DNA of 64,000 nt from Fictibacillus phosphorivorans (lineage in GTDB: Bacteria; Bacillota; Bacilli; Bacillales; Fictibacillaceae): NCBI RefSeq assembly GCF_007673525.1, contig NZ_VDZU01000001.1, positions 1,870,177 to 1,934,176 of the forward strand, given 5' to 3'. Made by a program: the position numbers and the translations under genes. Shown one piece after another: positions 50,586-59,241 of the stretch. The notes beneath the pieces are model-generated. The model saw nothing but the letters and a program-made list of their open reading frames with translations, searched no databases and was not told the origin of the DNA. How positions within the stretch are numbered: position 1 is the first letter of the stretch; each line of letters starts with the position of its first letter.

Positions 50586-51661
50586 TTTAGTGCCTCCTTT
50601 TTTTGTAAAGCGCGTTTTGCTTCGTAAGACTCTTTAAAATAATAACTAGCTTTATTGTGGTTCTCTTTGTTGAAAAAGACCTGTGCAAGTTCTCCAGCAT
50701 AATCTTCTACGAAACCAAAGAGTTCGTGTTGTTTAAAATAGTCGTTTCCTTCTTTAACAATACGTTCAAGCTCGTTAATATCTGTTGCCTGATTTAAGGC
50801 GTTCAGAATTTTGAAGTGATGAAGATATTCTTCATTCGCGAGCTGGATTCCTTTATTGAAGAACGGTATTGCTTTTTCTTCATTATTCAATCGATAGAAT
50901 TCTCGAGACAATAAGAAGTGTGTCTTATAAAAGGCTTCTTCTTCCTCAAATACCTCTAACAAATAGCGTACTGCCAGTTCGGACATGTTTTGTTCAGCAT
51001 ACAGATAACCGATGTTGTATTTGATCAGTGAGGTATATGACTGATCGATACGCTTGGCGAGATCAAGTGCGCACAGAAAATGTTCTTCTGCTTTTCCATA
51101 TTGTTTTAAAGATAGAGAAGCGAGACCCAGAATATTTTCACAACCGGATTGAAGCAGTTCATAATCTTCCGCTTCGGATAACGTTTTCAAAGCTTCGTTC
51201 GCATAATCCAGTGCTGTGAGTGGCTGACGGATATGATAATACAACACAGCAGCTTTATGATAAAAGTCTGCTCGCACAATATCATCCGTCATGTTGTTCA
51301 ATACGTTTAATAGGTTAAACGCCCGGATAAAACGCAATTCTGCTATTTCATAATTTCCTTCAGCTGTTAACAGCATTCCAGTAATTAAGTTCATATAGTA
51401 CCCAAAAATATCTGTTCGATTAAGATGAACATCATTTAATGTATCTAGAATGGCGTGTGCAGAAGTTAGTTCTTTCTTCAAAATCAAGTAACGGCTGTTT
51501 AACAATTGATAATACAACTGTGTAGACGGGTCTTTAATCTGTGTAATTTCACTCTTAATCTCGTTATGTATACTCTCTGATTGTTGTATGTGATTTGTCC
51601 GGATGGCAGTATGCCACCGCTCGAGTGACTGTGTGATGGGCTCTCTAGTTCCGACGTTCAT
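50582..51661 (-). CDS. Rap-family TPR phosphatase/regulator
   Basis: A 359-residue protein with an N-terminal three-helix bundle (about 1-70) and about six tetratricopeptide repeats (for example LLQSGCENILGLASLSLKQYGKAEEHFLCALDLAKRI). Rap proteins dephosphorylate Spo0F or block ComA-type regulators until bound by a Phr peptide. Start ATG 51661 has AAAGGAG 6 nt upstream; the longer frame to 51751 adds a spurious N-terminus. With a KinB-like kinase 2 kb away, the phosphorelay is a natural target. The catalytic Gln could not be placed with confidence. Confidence 0.9.
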   Translation of the reverse strand: MNVGTREPITQSLERWHTAIRTNHIQQSESIHNEIKSEITQIKDPSTQLYYQLLNSRYLILKKELTSAHAILDTLNDVHLNRTDIFGYYMNLITGMLLTAEGNYEIAELRFIRAFNLLNVLNNMTDDIVRADFYHKAAVLYYHIRQPLTALDYANEALKTLSEAEDYELLQSGCENILGLASLSLKQYGKAEEHFLCALDLAKRIDQSYTSLIKYNIGYLYAEQNMSELAVRYLLEVFEEEEAFYKTHFLLSREFYRLNNEEKAIPFFNKGIQLANEEYLHHFKILNALNQATDINELERIVKEGNDYFKQHELFGFVEDYAGELAQVFFNKENHNKASYYFKESYEAKRALQKKEALK

Positions 51662-51721
51662 GGAAAACTCCTTTCTATAAGACTTGTAATTTAAATCTAA
51701 CATAAAATGGAAAAATAATAC

Positions 51722-51782
51722 TTGGGAAAATCCTATGCTAGAGGGCAGCATAAAGTGACAAGATCCTCATCAATTTTCCCAA
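51722..51782. promoter_or_regulatory. 61-bp element with 10-bp inverted ends, copy 2
   Basis: TTGGGAAAAT (51722-51731) and ATTTTCCCAA (51773-51782) are perfect inverted complements, 61 bp end to end. The element lies 61 bp upstream of the rap start, between rap and the divergent MBL gene. It matches the element at 39117-39177 in arms and length. Confidence 0.55.
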
Positions 51783-51933
51783 TAATCTGACACTGTTGGG
51801 GATACCTTATTATTTCGATTAATGAAAACATGATTATGAGGGTGGAAGGAGTATACTGGCTTTTATGGAATTAAAGTTCTTAGAGTCTAAATAGTAACGA
51901 AACAAAAAGAGAGAAGTGGGGAGTGAGAAAGCT

Positions 51934-52758
51934 GTGTTTTTGAAGAAAACCTCTCAGTATGGAGAAAAGCAGAATGTTTCTTACTTAAATGGAAAGATCC
52001 GTTTTCAAGGTGTCTCACTAAATGTTTACAGTTATCTCGTGGATGGTGTATTAATCGATACCGGTGCGCAGTCTTTACATCAGCATTTCAAACCATTTAT
52101 TGATCAAGCAGATTTTGACCAAGTCTTTATAACGCACTTTCACGAAGATCATACAGGGTGTGCGAATTATATAGAGAAAACAAAAAAAGTCCCCATCTAT
52201 TTAGATGAAAAAACAATTGATTATTGTGCGAAACGAGCACATTATCCCTTGTACAGACAGTTCTTTTGGGGAAGAAGAAAACCATTTCTTGCGCAAAAAA
52301 TGCCAAGTGAATTTCGGTCTAGGAATGCGAGTTGGGATGCCATACCTACTCCAGGTCATGCACTGGATCATCATGCATTTCTAAATCGAGAAACAGGTCA
52401 GCTGTTCACAGGTGATCTATATGTAATGGAAAGGACGAAAGTGGTCCTCGAGGAAGAGAGCATTCCTACTATTATTCAATCATTGAAACGGGTTTTAACG
52501 TATGACTTTCAAGAAGTGTTTTGCAATCATGCGGGGTTTGTTAAAGATGGAAGGAAGGCACTTGAACGAAAACTAAATTATCTACTAGGTATACAGCATG
52601 AAGTATTGTTCTTACAAAAGCAAGGTAATACCCCTGAAGCCATTTGTGAGAAGCTTTTTCCAAAGCGATTCCCCATCATCAAATTTTCTCGTGGTGAGTG
52701 GGATTCAATTCATATTGTTCAATCCATCATGAAAGAGAATCATGTCATCAACTCATAA
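51934..52758 (+). CDS. Metallo-beta-lactamase-fold hydrolase
   Basis: About 274 residues. FITHFHEDHTGCANYI is the H-x-H-x-D-H zinc motif, IPTPGHALDHHAF supplies the next His, FTGDLYV the bridging Asp, and FCNHAGFVKDG the last His. The group covers glyoxalase II-like and other hydrolases; it is not a beta-lactam resistance enzyme as far as the sequence shows. The start is GTG 51934 (GGGGAG 10 nt upstream) or GTG 51916. Confidence 0.85.
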   Translation: MFLKKTSQYGEKQNVSYLNGKIRFQGVSLNVYSYLVDGVLIDTGAQSLHQHFKPFIDQADFDQVFITHFHEDHTGCANYIEKTKKVPIYLDEKTIDYCAKRAHYPLYRQFFWGRRKPFLAQKMPSEFRSRNASWDAIPTPGHALDHHAFLNRETGQLFTGDLYVMERTKVVLEEESIPTIIQSLKRVLTYDFQEVFCNHAGFVKDGRKALERKLNYLLGIQHEVLFLQKQGNTPEAICEKLFPKRFPIIKFSRGEWDSIHIVQSIMKENHVINS

Positions 52759-52783
52759 CTATTTATGAAAAAGAGGTTAGACA

Positions 52784-53314
52784 ATGTCGAGTAAACAAGA
52801 TCATAAAGTAAGCATTCGTACGATTCGTGTTGAGGATGCAGAAGCTATTCTACAGATACAGCGTGAAGTGATTTCTGAACACGATTATTTTATTGCGGTT
52901 TCAAAAGAATTTAACAAGACCACAGAAGATCATCAAGAATGGATACGAAATATTCTAAAGCATGAACGTGAGACGATGCTTGTGGCCGAGTTTGACGGAA
53001 ATGTAGTGGGATGGATCGTTTTTCGGTCACAAGAAAGGATGAGAATGCACCATACAGGATCGTTTGCCATCATGTTACAGAAAGAATGGAGAAATAAAGG
53101 GATAGGAAAATTAATGATTCACGAGCTCTTATCTTGGGCTGAAAAGCATCCGGTCATTGAAAAAGTTACGTTAGGTACGTTCTCTACCAATACTAGAGCA
53201 ATAGAATTATATAAGAAACTAGGATTCATAGAGGAAGGTCGAAAAGTAAGAGAATTTAAGTTTGGCAACGGCGAGTATGTTGATGATGTGTTGATGTATA
53301 AGTGGGTAAATTAA
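52784..53314 (+). CDS. GNAT acetyltransferase
   Basis: 176 residues. The acetyl-CoA motif is AIMLQKEWRNKGIGKLMIHELLSWAEKHP (Q-x-x-W-R-N-K-G-I-G), and the TFSTNTRAIELYKKLGFIEEGR stretch is the usual C-terminal motif of RimI/PhnO-like enzymes. The substrate is unknown. It is 25 bp after the MBL gene, so it is probably co-transcribed. RBS AAGAGG. Confidence 0.9.
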   Translation: MSSKQDHKVSIRTIRVEDAEAILQIQREVISEHDYFIAVSKEFNKTTEDHQEWIRNILKHERETMLVAEFDGNVVGWIVFRSQERMRMHHTGSFAIMLQKEWRNKGIGKLMIHELLSWAEKHPVIEKVTLGTFSTNTRAIELYKKLGFIEEGRKVREFKFGNGEYVDDVLMYKWVN

Positions 53315-53326
53315 AATTCAGTGAAG

Positions 53327-53357
53327 AGGGGGAACTTGCTTATAACGAAGTTCCCCT
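53327..53357. terminator. Hairpin between convergent genes
   Basis: AGGGGGAACTT pairs with AAGTTCCCCT across a 10-nt loop. T-tracts are short on both sides, so termination efficiency is uncertain. Confidence 0.5.
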
Positions 53358-53365
53358 ATGTTCGT

Positions 53366-54220
53366 CTAAATATTTCTCTCATTCACAAGCTTCCTTTTTG
53401 CTAATGCTAAAAGAATCATACCTCCTACAAGGATCGACGTATAAAGTATGAGCTTGCTATTTGTTATTGAAAAATCTTTTACGAGAAGTACAGAAAACGC
53501 AAGAGTCGTTGTTGTGAACAGTTTAGAGATTGCAGCAACGGTTAAGAATCTACTGAACCTGACTCCGCTTAATCCCGCTCCGATACAAATGATTTCATCA
53601 GGGAGAACTGGAATAACAAACATGAAGACTAAAAAGAGGACTTCGTTTCTTCGCACATAATTTTGGTACTTCGCGAGTTGTTCCTTTTTAATGAGTCGCG
53701 CGCAAATTCGTTGACCGCCAACTCGTGCAATAAAGTACATGACTACTATACCTGAAAGTGTTCCTATAAATCCCAAACAAATGGCAGTCATAGGTCCGAA
53801 AACGCTGCTAGCACCAGCAACGGTTAACACTTCAGGAAGCGGAAGAATAATTGGTTGTGCAAAACAGATCGCTATATAGATCCATGCTGTAGATTCATGA
53901 AGTTGTAACAATTTTTCAACGCCATACATGTCTGTTAATACCAACAACTTGGTAATATAGAAGGTTGCGAGTAGTAACATGCTTCCTGCAAATAGATAGA
54001 TAAGTAATAGTCTAGTGATTTTTAAGAATTGCATGTTCATTTTAATTAAAAAAAGACAGTCAATCATGGCAAGGAACAAAACAAGTGCTAATCCAAACCA
54101 TTGAAAGACTGGTGTAAGGGTTGGCAGCAACTTTAAGAGTATGACAAGTGTTAATGATGTTAATAATACGTGTGAAGTAATTTCAAGAGTTAATTGTTTT
54201 TTTGAAAGACTGTCAGTCAT
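53366..54220 (-). CDS. TVP38/TMEM64 (VTT-domain) membrane protein
   Basis: 284 residues with three N-terminal helices and the VTT/SNARE-associated domain at about residues 110-255 (PLPEVLTVAGASSVFG, IGTLSGIVVMYFIARVGG, VFMFVIPVLPDEIICIGAGLSGV). DedA/VTT proteins move lipids across the membrane, including undecaprenyl-phosphate or phosphatidylethanolamine in characterised members. The substrate here is open. Single gene. Confidence 0.85.
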   Translation of the reverse strand: MTDSLSKKQLTLEITSHVLLTSLTLVILLKLLPTLTPVFQWFGLALVLFLAMIDCLFLIKMNMQFLKITRLLLIYLFAGSMLLLATFYITKLLVLTDMYGVEKLLQLHESTAWIYIAICFAQPIILPLPEVLTVAGASSVFGPMTAICLGFIGTLSGIVVMYFIARVGGQRICARLIKKEQLAKYQNYVRRNEVLFLVFMFVIPVLPDEIICIGAGLSGVRFSRFLTVAAISKLFTTTTLAFSVLLVKDFSITNSKLILYTSILVGGMILLALAKRKLVNERNI

Positions 54221-54477
54221 GGTTGGTTCTCCATTTTAATGTATTCTATAACGTAAGTTTAAACACTTGGAAAATGATGAGACAGTTTCTACAGATGTAA
54301 AAGGATTAAGCCTTAAGACGTATTTGGTATAAAAACACAAAATATTTCGACAAATTCCAAAGTATATATAGATGGTTTTATGTTTGAATGGTAAAATATT
54401 ACTATGCAGTATAGATATTAGGGACATTTGTACTGTTGTTCATTTCCATGGGGTAAAAAATTTGGAGGAGGTTATGA

Positions 54478-55020
54478 ATGAAGCGTAGAATTGTGCACGA
54501 AAAATTGGATAAGTATTTAATAACGAATAAGACCATTGCCATTCATCCTTTTATTAATCAATGGGGAAGAGTTTGTGCTGAAATTTATGAAAAAGACGCC
54601 GTCATCCTTGTTGAGAAAAAGCCTTTTCGAATCATCAAAGATTCCTGTCCGTACTATGGAAGTACATACGATGGCAAGAAAGATGCAACACAAATAATTT
54701 TGGGGAGGATGTGCTTTCCTCCGATTATGATTGATACGAAGCTTGATATATTCTTTTTTCCCACGAAATCACCACGAAAAGACTCCTGCATTTGGCTTTC
54801 ACAGCCACACATTGACGATATTATATCCGTTGACCGGAAAAAGGTTAGAGTAATCTTCTCAAACGGAATGGACCTACCTATTGAAAGTACCTCCCGAGCC
54901 CTTAAAGGCAAACTCCATCGTGCAGCTCATTATAGAAGTGTACTAATCAATCGAACAAATCGAAGTCTAGAAAATGATAGAGAAGAAAGTTTAGAAAGCA
55001 GTGATTTAATTTTTACGTGA
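54478..55020 (+). CDS. comK: Competence transcription factor ComK
   Basis: 180 residues resembling ComK throughout the core: FRIIKDSCPYYGSTYDGKKDAT corresponds to the conserved RSC-FFGSSY-GRK block, then PPIMIDTKLDIFFFPTKSPRKDSCIWLSQPHI and IFSNGMDLPIESTSRALKGKLHRA. ComK activates DNA-uptake genes and its own gene by binding paired AT-boxes. The C-terminal tail is shorter than in B. subtilis, where it mediates MecA/ClpCP proteolysis. RBS GGAGGAGG-like. I saw no perfect AAAA-N5-TTTT box upstream. Confidence 0.9.
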   Translation: MKRRIVHEKLDKYLITNKTIAIHPFINQWGRVCAEIYEKDAVILVEKKPFRIIKDSCPYYGSTYDGKKDATQIILGRMCFPPIMIDTKLDIFFFPTKSPRKDSCIWLSQPHIDDIISVDRKKVRVIFSNGMDLPIESTSRALKGKLHRAAHYRSVLINRTNRSLENDREESLESSDLIFT

Positions 55021-55040
55021 ATCATTTTTTCGAACAGGAG

Positions 55041-55068
55041 CGCCTGATGAAGAATTACAGGCGTTTTT
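55041..55068 (+). terminator. Terminator of comK
   Basis: CGCCTG / CAGGCG with an 11-nt loop is followed by five T residues. Confidence 0.8.
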
Positions 55069-55282
55069 GTTGTGCAAATTTAGTTAGAAATACATATATA
55101 CTTGTGCATTCTTCTGTAAAAAACTTTAACTAACACCTTTGTAAATACTGATGTCGAAAGAGTTTGGGCACACTATTCATATAATTATCACTTTTTATCG
55201 GCTTTCAAATAATTTATAATTATCATATAATAAAGATATTAAAGACTTAAATATTAGTAATACTAGTTGATACGGTTTTCAT

Positions 55283-55345
55283 GAAAACAGGAAAAGCAGC
55301 TACCAAGTTGTCTCTATATGTATGAGACAATGGCTTTTTACTGTA
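55283..55345 (+). promoter_or_regulatory. Structured leader with terminator-like hairpin before mqo
   Basis: TTGTCTC (55308-55314) pairs with GAGACAA (55324-55330), extended by CCA/TGG with a bulge, and is followed by CTTTTTA only 24 bp before the mqo start. A small GTTTTC/GAAAAC hairpin precedes it. comK already has its own terminator, so this may be an attenuator in the mqo leader. I do not recognise a known riboswitch. The rest of 55069-55282 is AT-rich, with a TGTCGAA word at 55152. Confidence 0.45.
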
Positions 55346-55368
55346 AATTTTAGGTGAAAAGGTTGATA

Positions 55369-56916
55369 ATGATGAGCAACAGAGAAACGAACACAGACGT
55401 CCTTTTAATCGGCGCTGGAATCATGAGTGCTACATTAGGGACGATCTTAAAAGAAATAGCTCCAGAAATGAAAATTAAGGTATTTGAGAAACTTGATAAA
55501 GCAGGAGAGGAAAGTTCAAACGAGTGGAACAATGCTGGAACAGGGCATGCTGCACTTTGTGAACTGAATTACACATCGGAAAAACCAGATGGCTCTATAG
55601 ATATATCGAAAGCGATTGAAATTAACGAACAGTTTCAAGTGTCTATGCAGTTTTGGTCTTATCTTGTAGATCAAAAGTTGATTCGTAACCCAGAAGACTT
55701 CATCATGCCTTTGCCACATATGAGTATGGTTCAAGGGGAAAACAATGTAGCCTTTTTAAAGAAACGTATGGAAGCGCTAACAGAGAATCCTCTTTTCCAA
55801 GGGATGGAATTCTCAGATTCTCCAGAGAAATTGATGGAATGGATTCCTTTAATCATGGAAGGCCGTTCGTTAAACGAAAGTATCGCAGCTACTAAGATCG
55901 ATTCAGGAACTGATGTGAATTTCGGCTCACTCACTCGCATGTTATTTAGTCATCTTCAAAGTAAGAATGTAGATGTTAAATACAAACATAGCGTGGAAAA
56001 CTTAAAGCGTACTTCCGACGGCTTATGGGAACTAAAGGTGAAAAACCATAACTCAGGTTCTATTGAGCGCCACACAGCGAAGTTTGTTTTTATCGGCGGT
56101 GGAGGGGGAAGCCTTCATTTGCTTCAAAAATCCGGTATTCCTGAAGGAAAACATATCGGTGGATTCCCAGTAAGCGGAATCTTTATGGTATGTAAGAATC
56201 CTGAAGTGATTGACCAGCAGCACGCGAAAGTATACGGAAAAGCTAAAGTAGGGGCACCACCAATGTCTGTTCCTCACTTGGATACACGGTATATTGACAA
56301 TAAGAAATCGTTATTGTTTGGACCATTTGCGGGATTCTCACCAAAGTTCTTAAAAACGGGATCTATGCTTGATCTCGTGACTTCTGTAAAACCTAATAAC
56401 GTTTTAACGATGTTAGCTGCAGGTGCTAAAGAAATGTCACTAACGAAATACTTGATTCAACAAGTGTTGTTGTCAAAAGAACAGCGCATGGAAGAACTGC
56501 GAGAGTTTATCCCGACTGCCAAGAGTGAAGATTGGGATCTTGTTGTAGCTGGGCAACGTGTTCAGGTTATCAAGGATACAGAAACAGGTGGAAAAGGAAC
56601 GCTTCAGTTCGGTACAGAAGTGATTACTTCCGCTGATGGTTCGATCGCTGCCTTGCTTGGTGCATCACCTGGTGCGTCCACTGCTGTTCACGTTATGCTT
56701 GAAGTGTTGAACAAATGTTTCCCAAAAGAGATCGGAAAATGGGAACCAAAGATTAAAGAGATGATTCCTTCTTATGGTCAGCGATTGATGAACAACCCTG
56801 ATTTATTAAAGAAAGTACACGCTACTACAGCCAGAACTCTAAAACTTGATGCGAATGAACCTACTTTAGCTGATTTTTCTGAAATAGAACATACCGTTTT
56901 ACATGAAAAGATTTAG
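55369..56916 (+). CDS. mqo: Malate:quinone oxidoreductase
   Basis: A 515-residue FAD enzyme that oxidises malate to oxaloacetate and passes electrons to menaquinone at the membrane. The N-terminal dinucleotide fold is [21 protein letters not shown], followed by the family stretch [22 protein letters not shown]. The C-terminal [19 protein letters not shown] block is also intact. Start ATG 55369 or the next ATG, with AAAAGG 6 nt upstream. Expression may be controlled by the leader hairpin. Confidence 0.95.
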   Translation: MMSNRETNTDVLLIGAGIMSATLGTILKEIAPEMKIKVFEKLDKAGEESSNEWNNAGTGHAALCELNYTSEKPDGSIDISKAIEINEQFQVSMQFWSYLVDQKLIRNPEDFIMPLPHMSMVQGENNVAFLKKRMEALTENPLFQGMEFSDSPEKLMEWIPLIMEGRSLNESIAATKIDSGTDVNFGSLTRMLFSHLQSKNVDVKYKHSVENLKRTSDGLWELKVKNHNSGSIERHTAKFVFIGGGGGSLHLLQKSGIPEGKHIGGFPVSGIFMVCKNPEVIDQQHAKVYGKAKVGAPPMSVPHLDTRYIDNKKSLLFGPFAGFSPKFLKTGSMLDLVTSVKPNNVLTMLAAGAKEMSLTKYLIQQVLLSKEQRMEELREFIPTAKSEDWDLVVAGQRVQVIKDTETGGKGTLQFGTEVITSADGSIAALLGASPGASTAVHVMLEVLNKCFPKEIGKWEPKIKEMIPSYGQRLMNNPDLLKKVHATTARTLKLDANEPTLADFSEIEHTVLHEKI

Positions 56917-56930
56917 CGTTACTGTTCAAT

Positions 56931-56955
56931 AGAGCCTTAATTAAGGCTCTTTTTT
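56931..56955 (+). terminator. Terminator of mqo
   Basis: AGAGCCTTAA / TTAAGGCTCT is a perfect 20-bp palindrome followed by five T residues. Confidence 0.9.
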
Positions 56956-57039
56956 GCTGTTCTTTTATCTATGACGAAGGGGTTACCTACCTTGTTATCG
57001 AATGTAAATAAGACTAAATTATGACTAGGAGTTTTAGAG

Positions 57040-57822
57040 ATGAATACGGTTAAACACAATAGTAAGGCTTGGGATAAAAAGGTTGAAGATGGTGTGAGCT
57101 ATACGAAGGCTGTCTCGAATGATGTAATTGAAAAAAGTAAATTAGGAGATTGGCGTATTACCGTTACAACAGAAAAACCAGTTCCTAGAGGTTGGTTTCC
57201 AGAGTTATTAAACGGGGTGAAGATTCTTTGTCTTGCTTCTGGAGGAGGTCAACAAGGTCCTGTGTTAGCTGCTGCTGGGGCAGATGTTACTGTTATCGAT
57301 ATATCTAAGAAACAGTTAGAAAATGATCAATTGGTAGCAGAAGCAAACAATTTGAGTTTAAGAGTAATACAAGGAGATATGTGTGATCTCTCCATGTTTG
57401 ATGATGGGGAGTTCGACTTGATCGTTCATCCTGTGGCGAATGTGTTTGTGGAGGATATTTCTCCCGTATGGAAAGAAGCATCCCGTGTTTTAAAAGATAG
57501 AGGCGTACTTATCTCTGGTTTTACGAATCCATTGCTGTTTATTTTTGATGATGAAGAAGATCAAAAGGGAAATTTAGTGGTAAGTAACAGCATTCCTTAT
57601 TCCACTCTCGATTCTATGACTGAAGAAGAGAAGTCTGCGTATCTTAAGGCTGATGAAACGATTGAATTCGGGCATACGTTAGAGGACCAAATACAAGGAC
57701 AGATTGAAGCAGGTTTCGTGATTACAGGATTATATGAAGATGATTTTGGTGGAATCAGAGCGATTGATACCTATATTAAAAGTTTTGTAGCAACACGCGC
57801 GGTTAAAATGAAACTTAAGTAA
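57040..57822 (+). CDS. Class I SAM-dependent methyltransferase
   Basis: 260 residues. The SAM-binding region is VKILCLASGGGQQGPVLAAAGADVTVIDIS (glycine-rich motif I then acidic motif II), and FDDGEFDLIVHPVANVFVEDI matches motifs III-IV of the small-molecule methyltransferases with the N-terminal AWDKKVEDG...Y segment. The substrate is unknown. TAGGAGTTTTAGAG precedes the ATG. Single gene. Confidence 0.88.
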   Translation: MNTVKHNSKAWDKKVEDGVSYTKAVSNDVIEKSKLGDWRITVTTEKPVPRGWFPELLNGVKILCLASGGGQQGPVLAAAGADVTVIDISKKQLENDQLVAEANNLSLRVIQGDMCDLSMFDDGEFDLIVHPVANVFVEDISPVWKEASRVLKDRGVLISGFTNPLLFIFDDEEDQKGNLVVSNSIPYSTLDSMTEEEKSAYLKADETIEFGHTLEDQIQGQIEAGFVITGLYEDDFGGIRAIDTYIKSFVATRAVKMKLK

Positions 57823-57831
57823 AGAGGGGAG

Positions 57832-57873
57832 AAACTAGCCTAGAGGTATAAACTCAACTAAGCTAGTTTTTTT
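57832..57873 (+). terminator. Terminator of the methyltransferase gene
   Basis: AAACTAGC / GCTAGTTT with a 22-nt loop is followed by TTTT. It overlaps the end of the convergent NUDIX gene. Confidence 0.7.
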
Positions 57874-58420
57874 CTTTATTTTTGGATAGATAATTCTTGG
57901 CAAAAAAGTAGGCACTTACGGTAAACAATTGTGTGATTTTTTTGTCTTCTATTAGTTCTTCTATAGCATCAAAAGGGAAAATCTTAACCGTTACGTCTTC
58001 GTTATCATCTAAGTTTGGAGATGATGACTGGAAGGCATCTAAGATTAGAAACGTTATTACCTTGTTAGTTTGGGTAGCAGGGTTTACCGTAAATTCTCCA
58101 AGTAGGATTGGTTTTTTTAGAGAAGTGTAGCCTGTTTCCTCTTGAACCTCTCTTATGATCCCCTCCTCATAGGATTCACCTTCTTCAACTTTTCCAGCCG
58201 GAACTTCTAAAAAGAAGTCGTTGCCAGGATGACGGTATTGTTCAACAAGTATGATCTGTTTATCTTTAGTTAAGACGATTGCATTCACCCAGTCAGGATA
58301 TTCATGAACATAATAGTCAATGGGTTCCTCTTTATTTTGCAGCTCGAAGCTGTCTTTTCTTAGATGACCGAAGGGAGTTTTGTAGATGTATTCTGATGTT
58401 ATGGTGCTCCGTCTTGCCAA
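57863..58420 (-). CDS. ADP-ribose pyrophosphatase-type NUDIX hydrolase
   Basis: 185 residues. Nudix box PAGKVEEGESYEEGIIREVQEETGYT with the upstream VEQYRHPGNDFFLEVPAG stretch is typical of ADP-sugar pyrophosphatases (NudF group). Start TTG 58420 is chosen because AGGAGG lies 9 nt upstream, inside the end of the preceding small gene. The longer frame to 58468 lacks a site. Last gene of a three-gene leftward operon. Confidence 0.88.
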   Translation of the reverse strand: MARRSTITSEYIYKTPFGHLRKDSFELQNKEEPIDYYVHEYPDWVNAIVLTKDKQIILVEQYRHPGNDFFLEVPAGKVEEGESYEEGIIREVQEETGYTSLKKPILLGEFTVNPATQTNKVITFLILDAFQSSSPNLDDNEDVTVKIFPFDAIEELIEDKKITQLFTVSAYFFAKNYLSKNKEKN

Positions 58421-58424
58421 GAGA

Positions 58425-58601
58425 TCATTCCTCCTCATGCTTTTCTGATTGGTTGCGTAACAGTTCAAACTCGTTTTTTATTGTAGATAGTTCATTCTTT
58501 ATATGTGTAAGGTTTTTAGAGTCATTAATTCCGGTTCTCACCGCTAGATATATCACGAAGAATAAAATGACATAACCTGATAGTGCTAATAGAATCTCCA
58601 T
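58425..58601 (-). CDS. 58-residue membrane-anchored coiled-coil protein
   Basis: AGGAGG 8 nt before ATG 58601 opens a 58-residue frame: one membrane helix (about 3-22), then a charged helix (INDSKNLTHIKNELSTIKNE...) likely to form a coiled coil. It is packed between the GNAT gene (4 bp away) and the NUDIX gene (4 bp away), which argues that it is real. The function is unknown. Confidence 0.7.
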   Translation of the reverse strand: MEILLALSGYVILFFVIYLAVRTGINDSKNLTHIKNELSTIKNEFELLRNQSEKHEEE

Positions 58602-58605
58602 GCTC

Positions 58606-59154
58606 TTATCCTCCTAATGTGGATGATTTCCACTCTTCTCGAAGAATCCCCATCCTGATGGAATCATAATATTCTCCGTTGTAATAGCGGCATTTTCTCA
58701 TTCTTCCTTCCATTTTCATGCCGATTTTTTCACCAACTTTAATCATCCGTTCATTTCCTGACCATGTTGTATATCCAACTCGGACGAGCGGAAGCGTGTT
58801 GAACAAGTGATTGATCCACAGAATAAATGCTCTAGTTCCATATCCACCGCTCCAATACTTGGGATTGTAGATTCCAATTCCCATCTCTAACCAGCGAGAA
58901 GGCTCGTGCTCCCAATAATAGCTCACGGTTCCAACCAACTCACCAGCGACTTCTATTGCCCACCGTTGATCATGATTCACATAGTGATCTTTGTTCCACA
59001 TAAATTCATCAAAAGGAATTTGTTTGTGTTCAAAATATGGCGCATCCCATAGTTTCCATTCTGGTTCCTTCTCTTTATAAATGAGTTCCCAAAGCTTGGG
59101 GAGGTCTCCTTCTATGATGGGTCGAATACGTAATTCCTTATCGTGATATGACAT
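58606..59154 (-). CDS. GNAT acetyltransferase, RimJ/RimL-like
   Basis: 182 residues. It starts RIRPIIEGDLPKLWELIYKE and carries MGIGIYNPKYWSGGYGTRAFILWINHLF (acetyl-CoA loop W-S-G-G-Y-G-T) and VGEKIGMKMEGRMRKCRYYNGEYYDSIRMGIL, the typical end of the family. The target is unknown. First gene of the GNAT, small protein, NUDIX operon. AGGAAAAGAATG precedes the start. Confidence 0.9.
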   Translation of the reverse strand: MSYHDKELRIRPIIEGDLPKLWELIYKEKEPEWKLWDAPYFEHKQIPFDEFMWNKDHYVNHDQRWAIEVAGELVGTVSYYWEHEPSRWLEMGIGIYNPKYWSGGYGTRAFILWINHLFNTLPLVRVGYTTWSGNERMIKVGEKIGMKMEGRMRKCRYYNGEYYDSIRMGILREEWKSSTLGG

Positions 59155-59241
59155 TCTTTTCCTCCGTATTTTTTGAACATTTACTTTAATTTTATGATAC
59201 CATTATTTGTAAAGGTAATCTTATATAATTTTGGGGGATTT

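Noticed and set aside
51916..52758. Metallo-beta-lactamase fold as a resistance gene
   Set aside because: The zinc motif defines only the fold. The sequence and its GNAT neighbour fit general hydrolases, so no antibiotic resistance is claimed.
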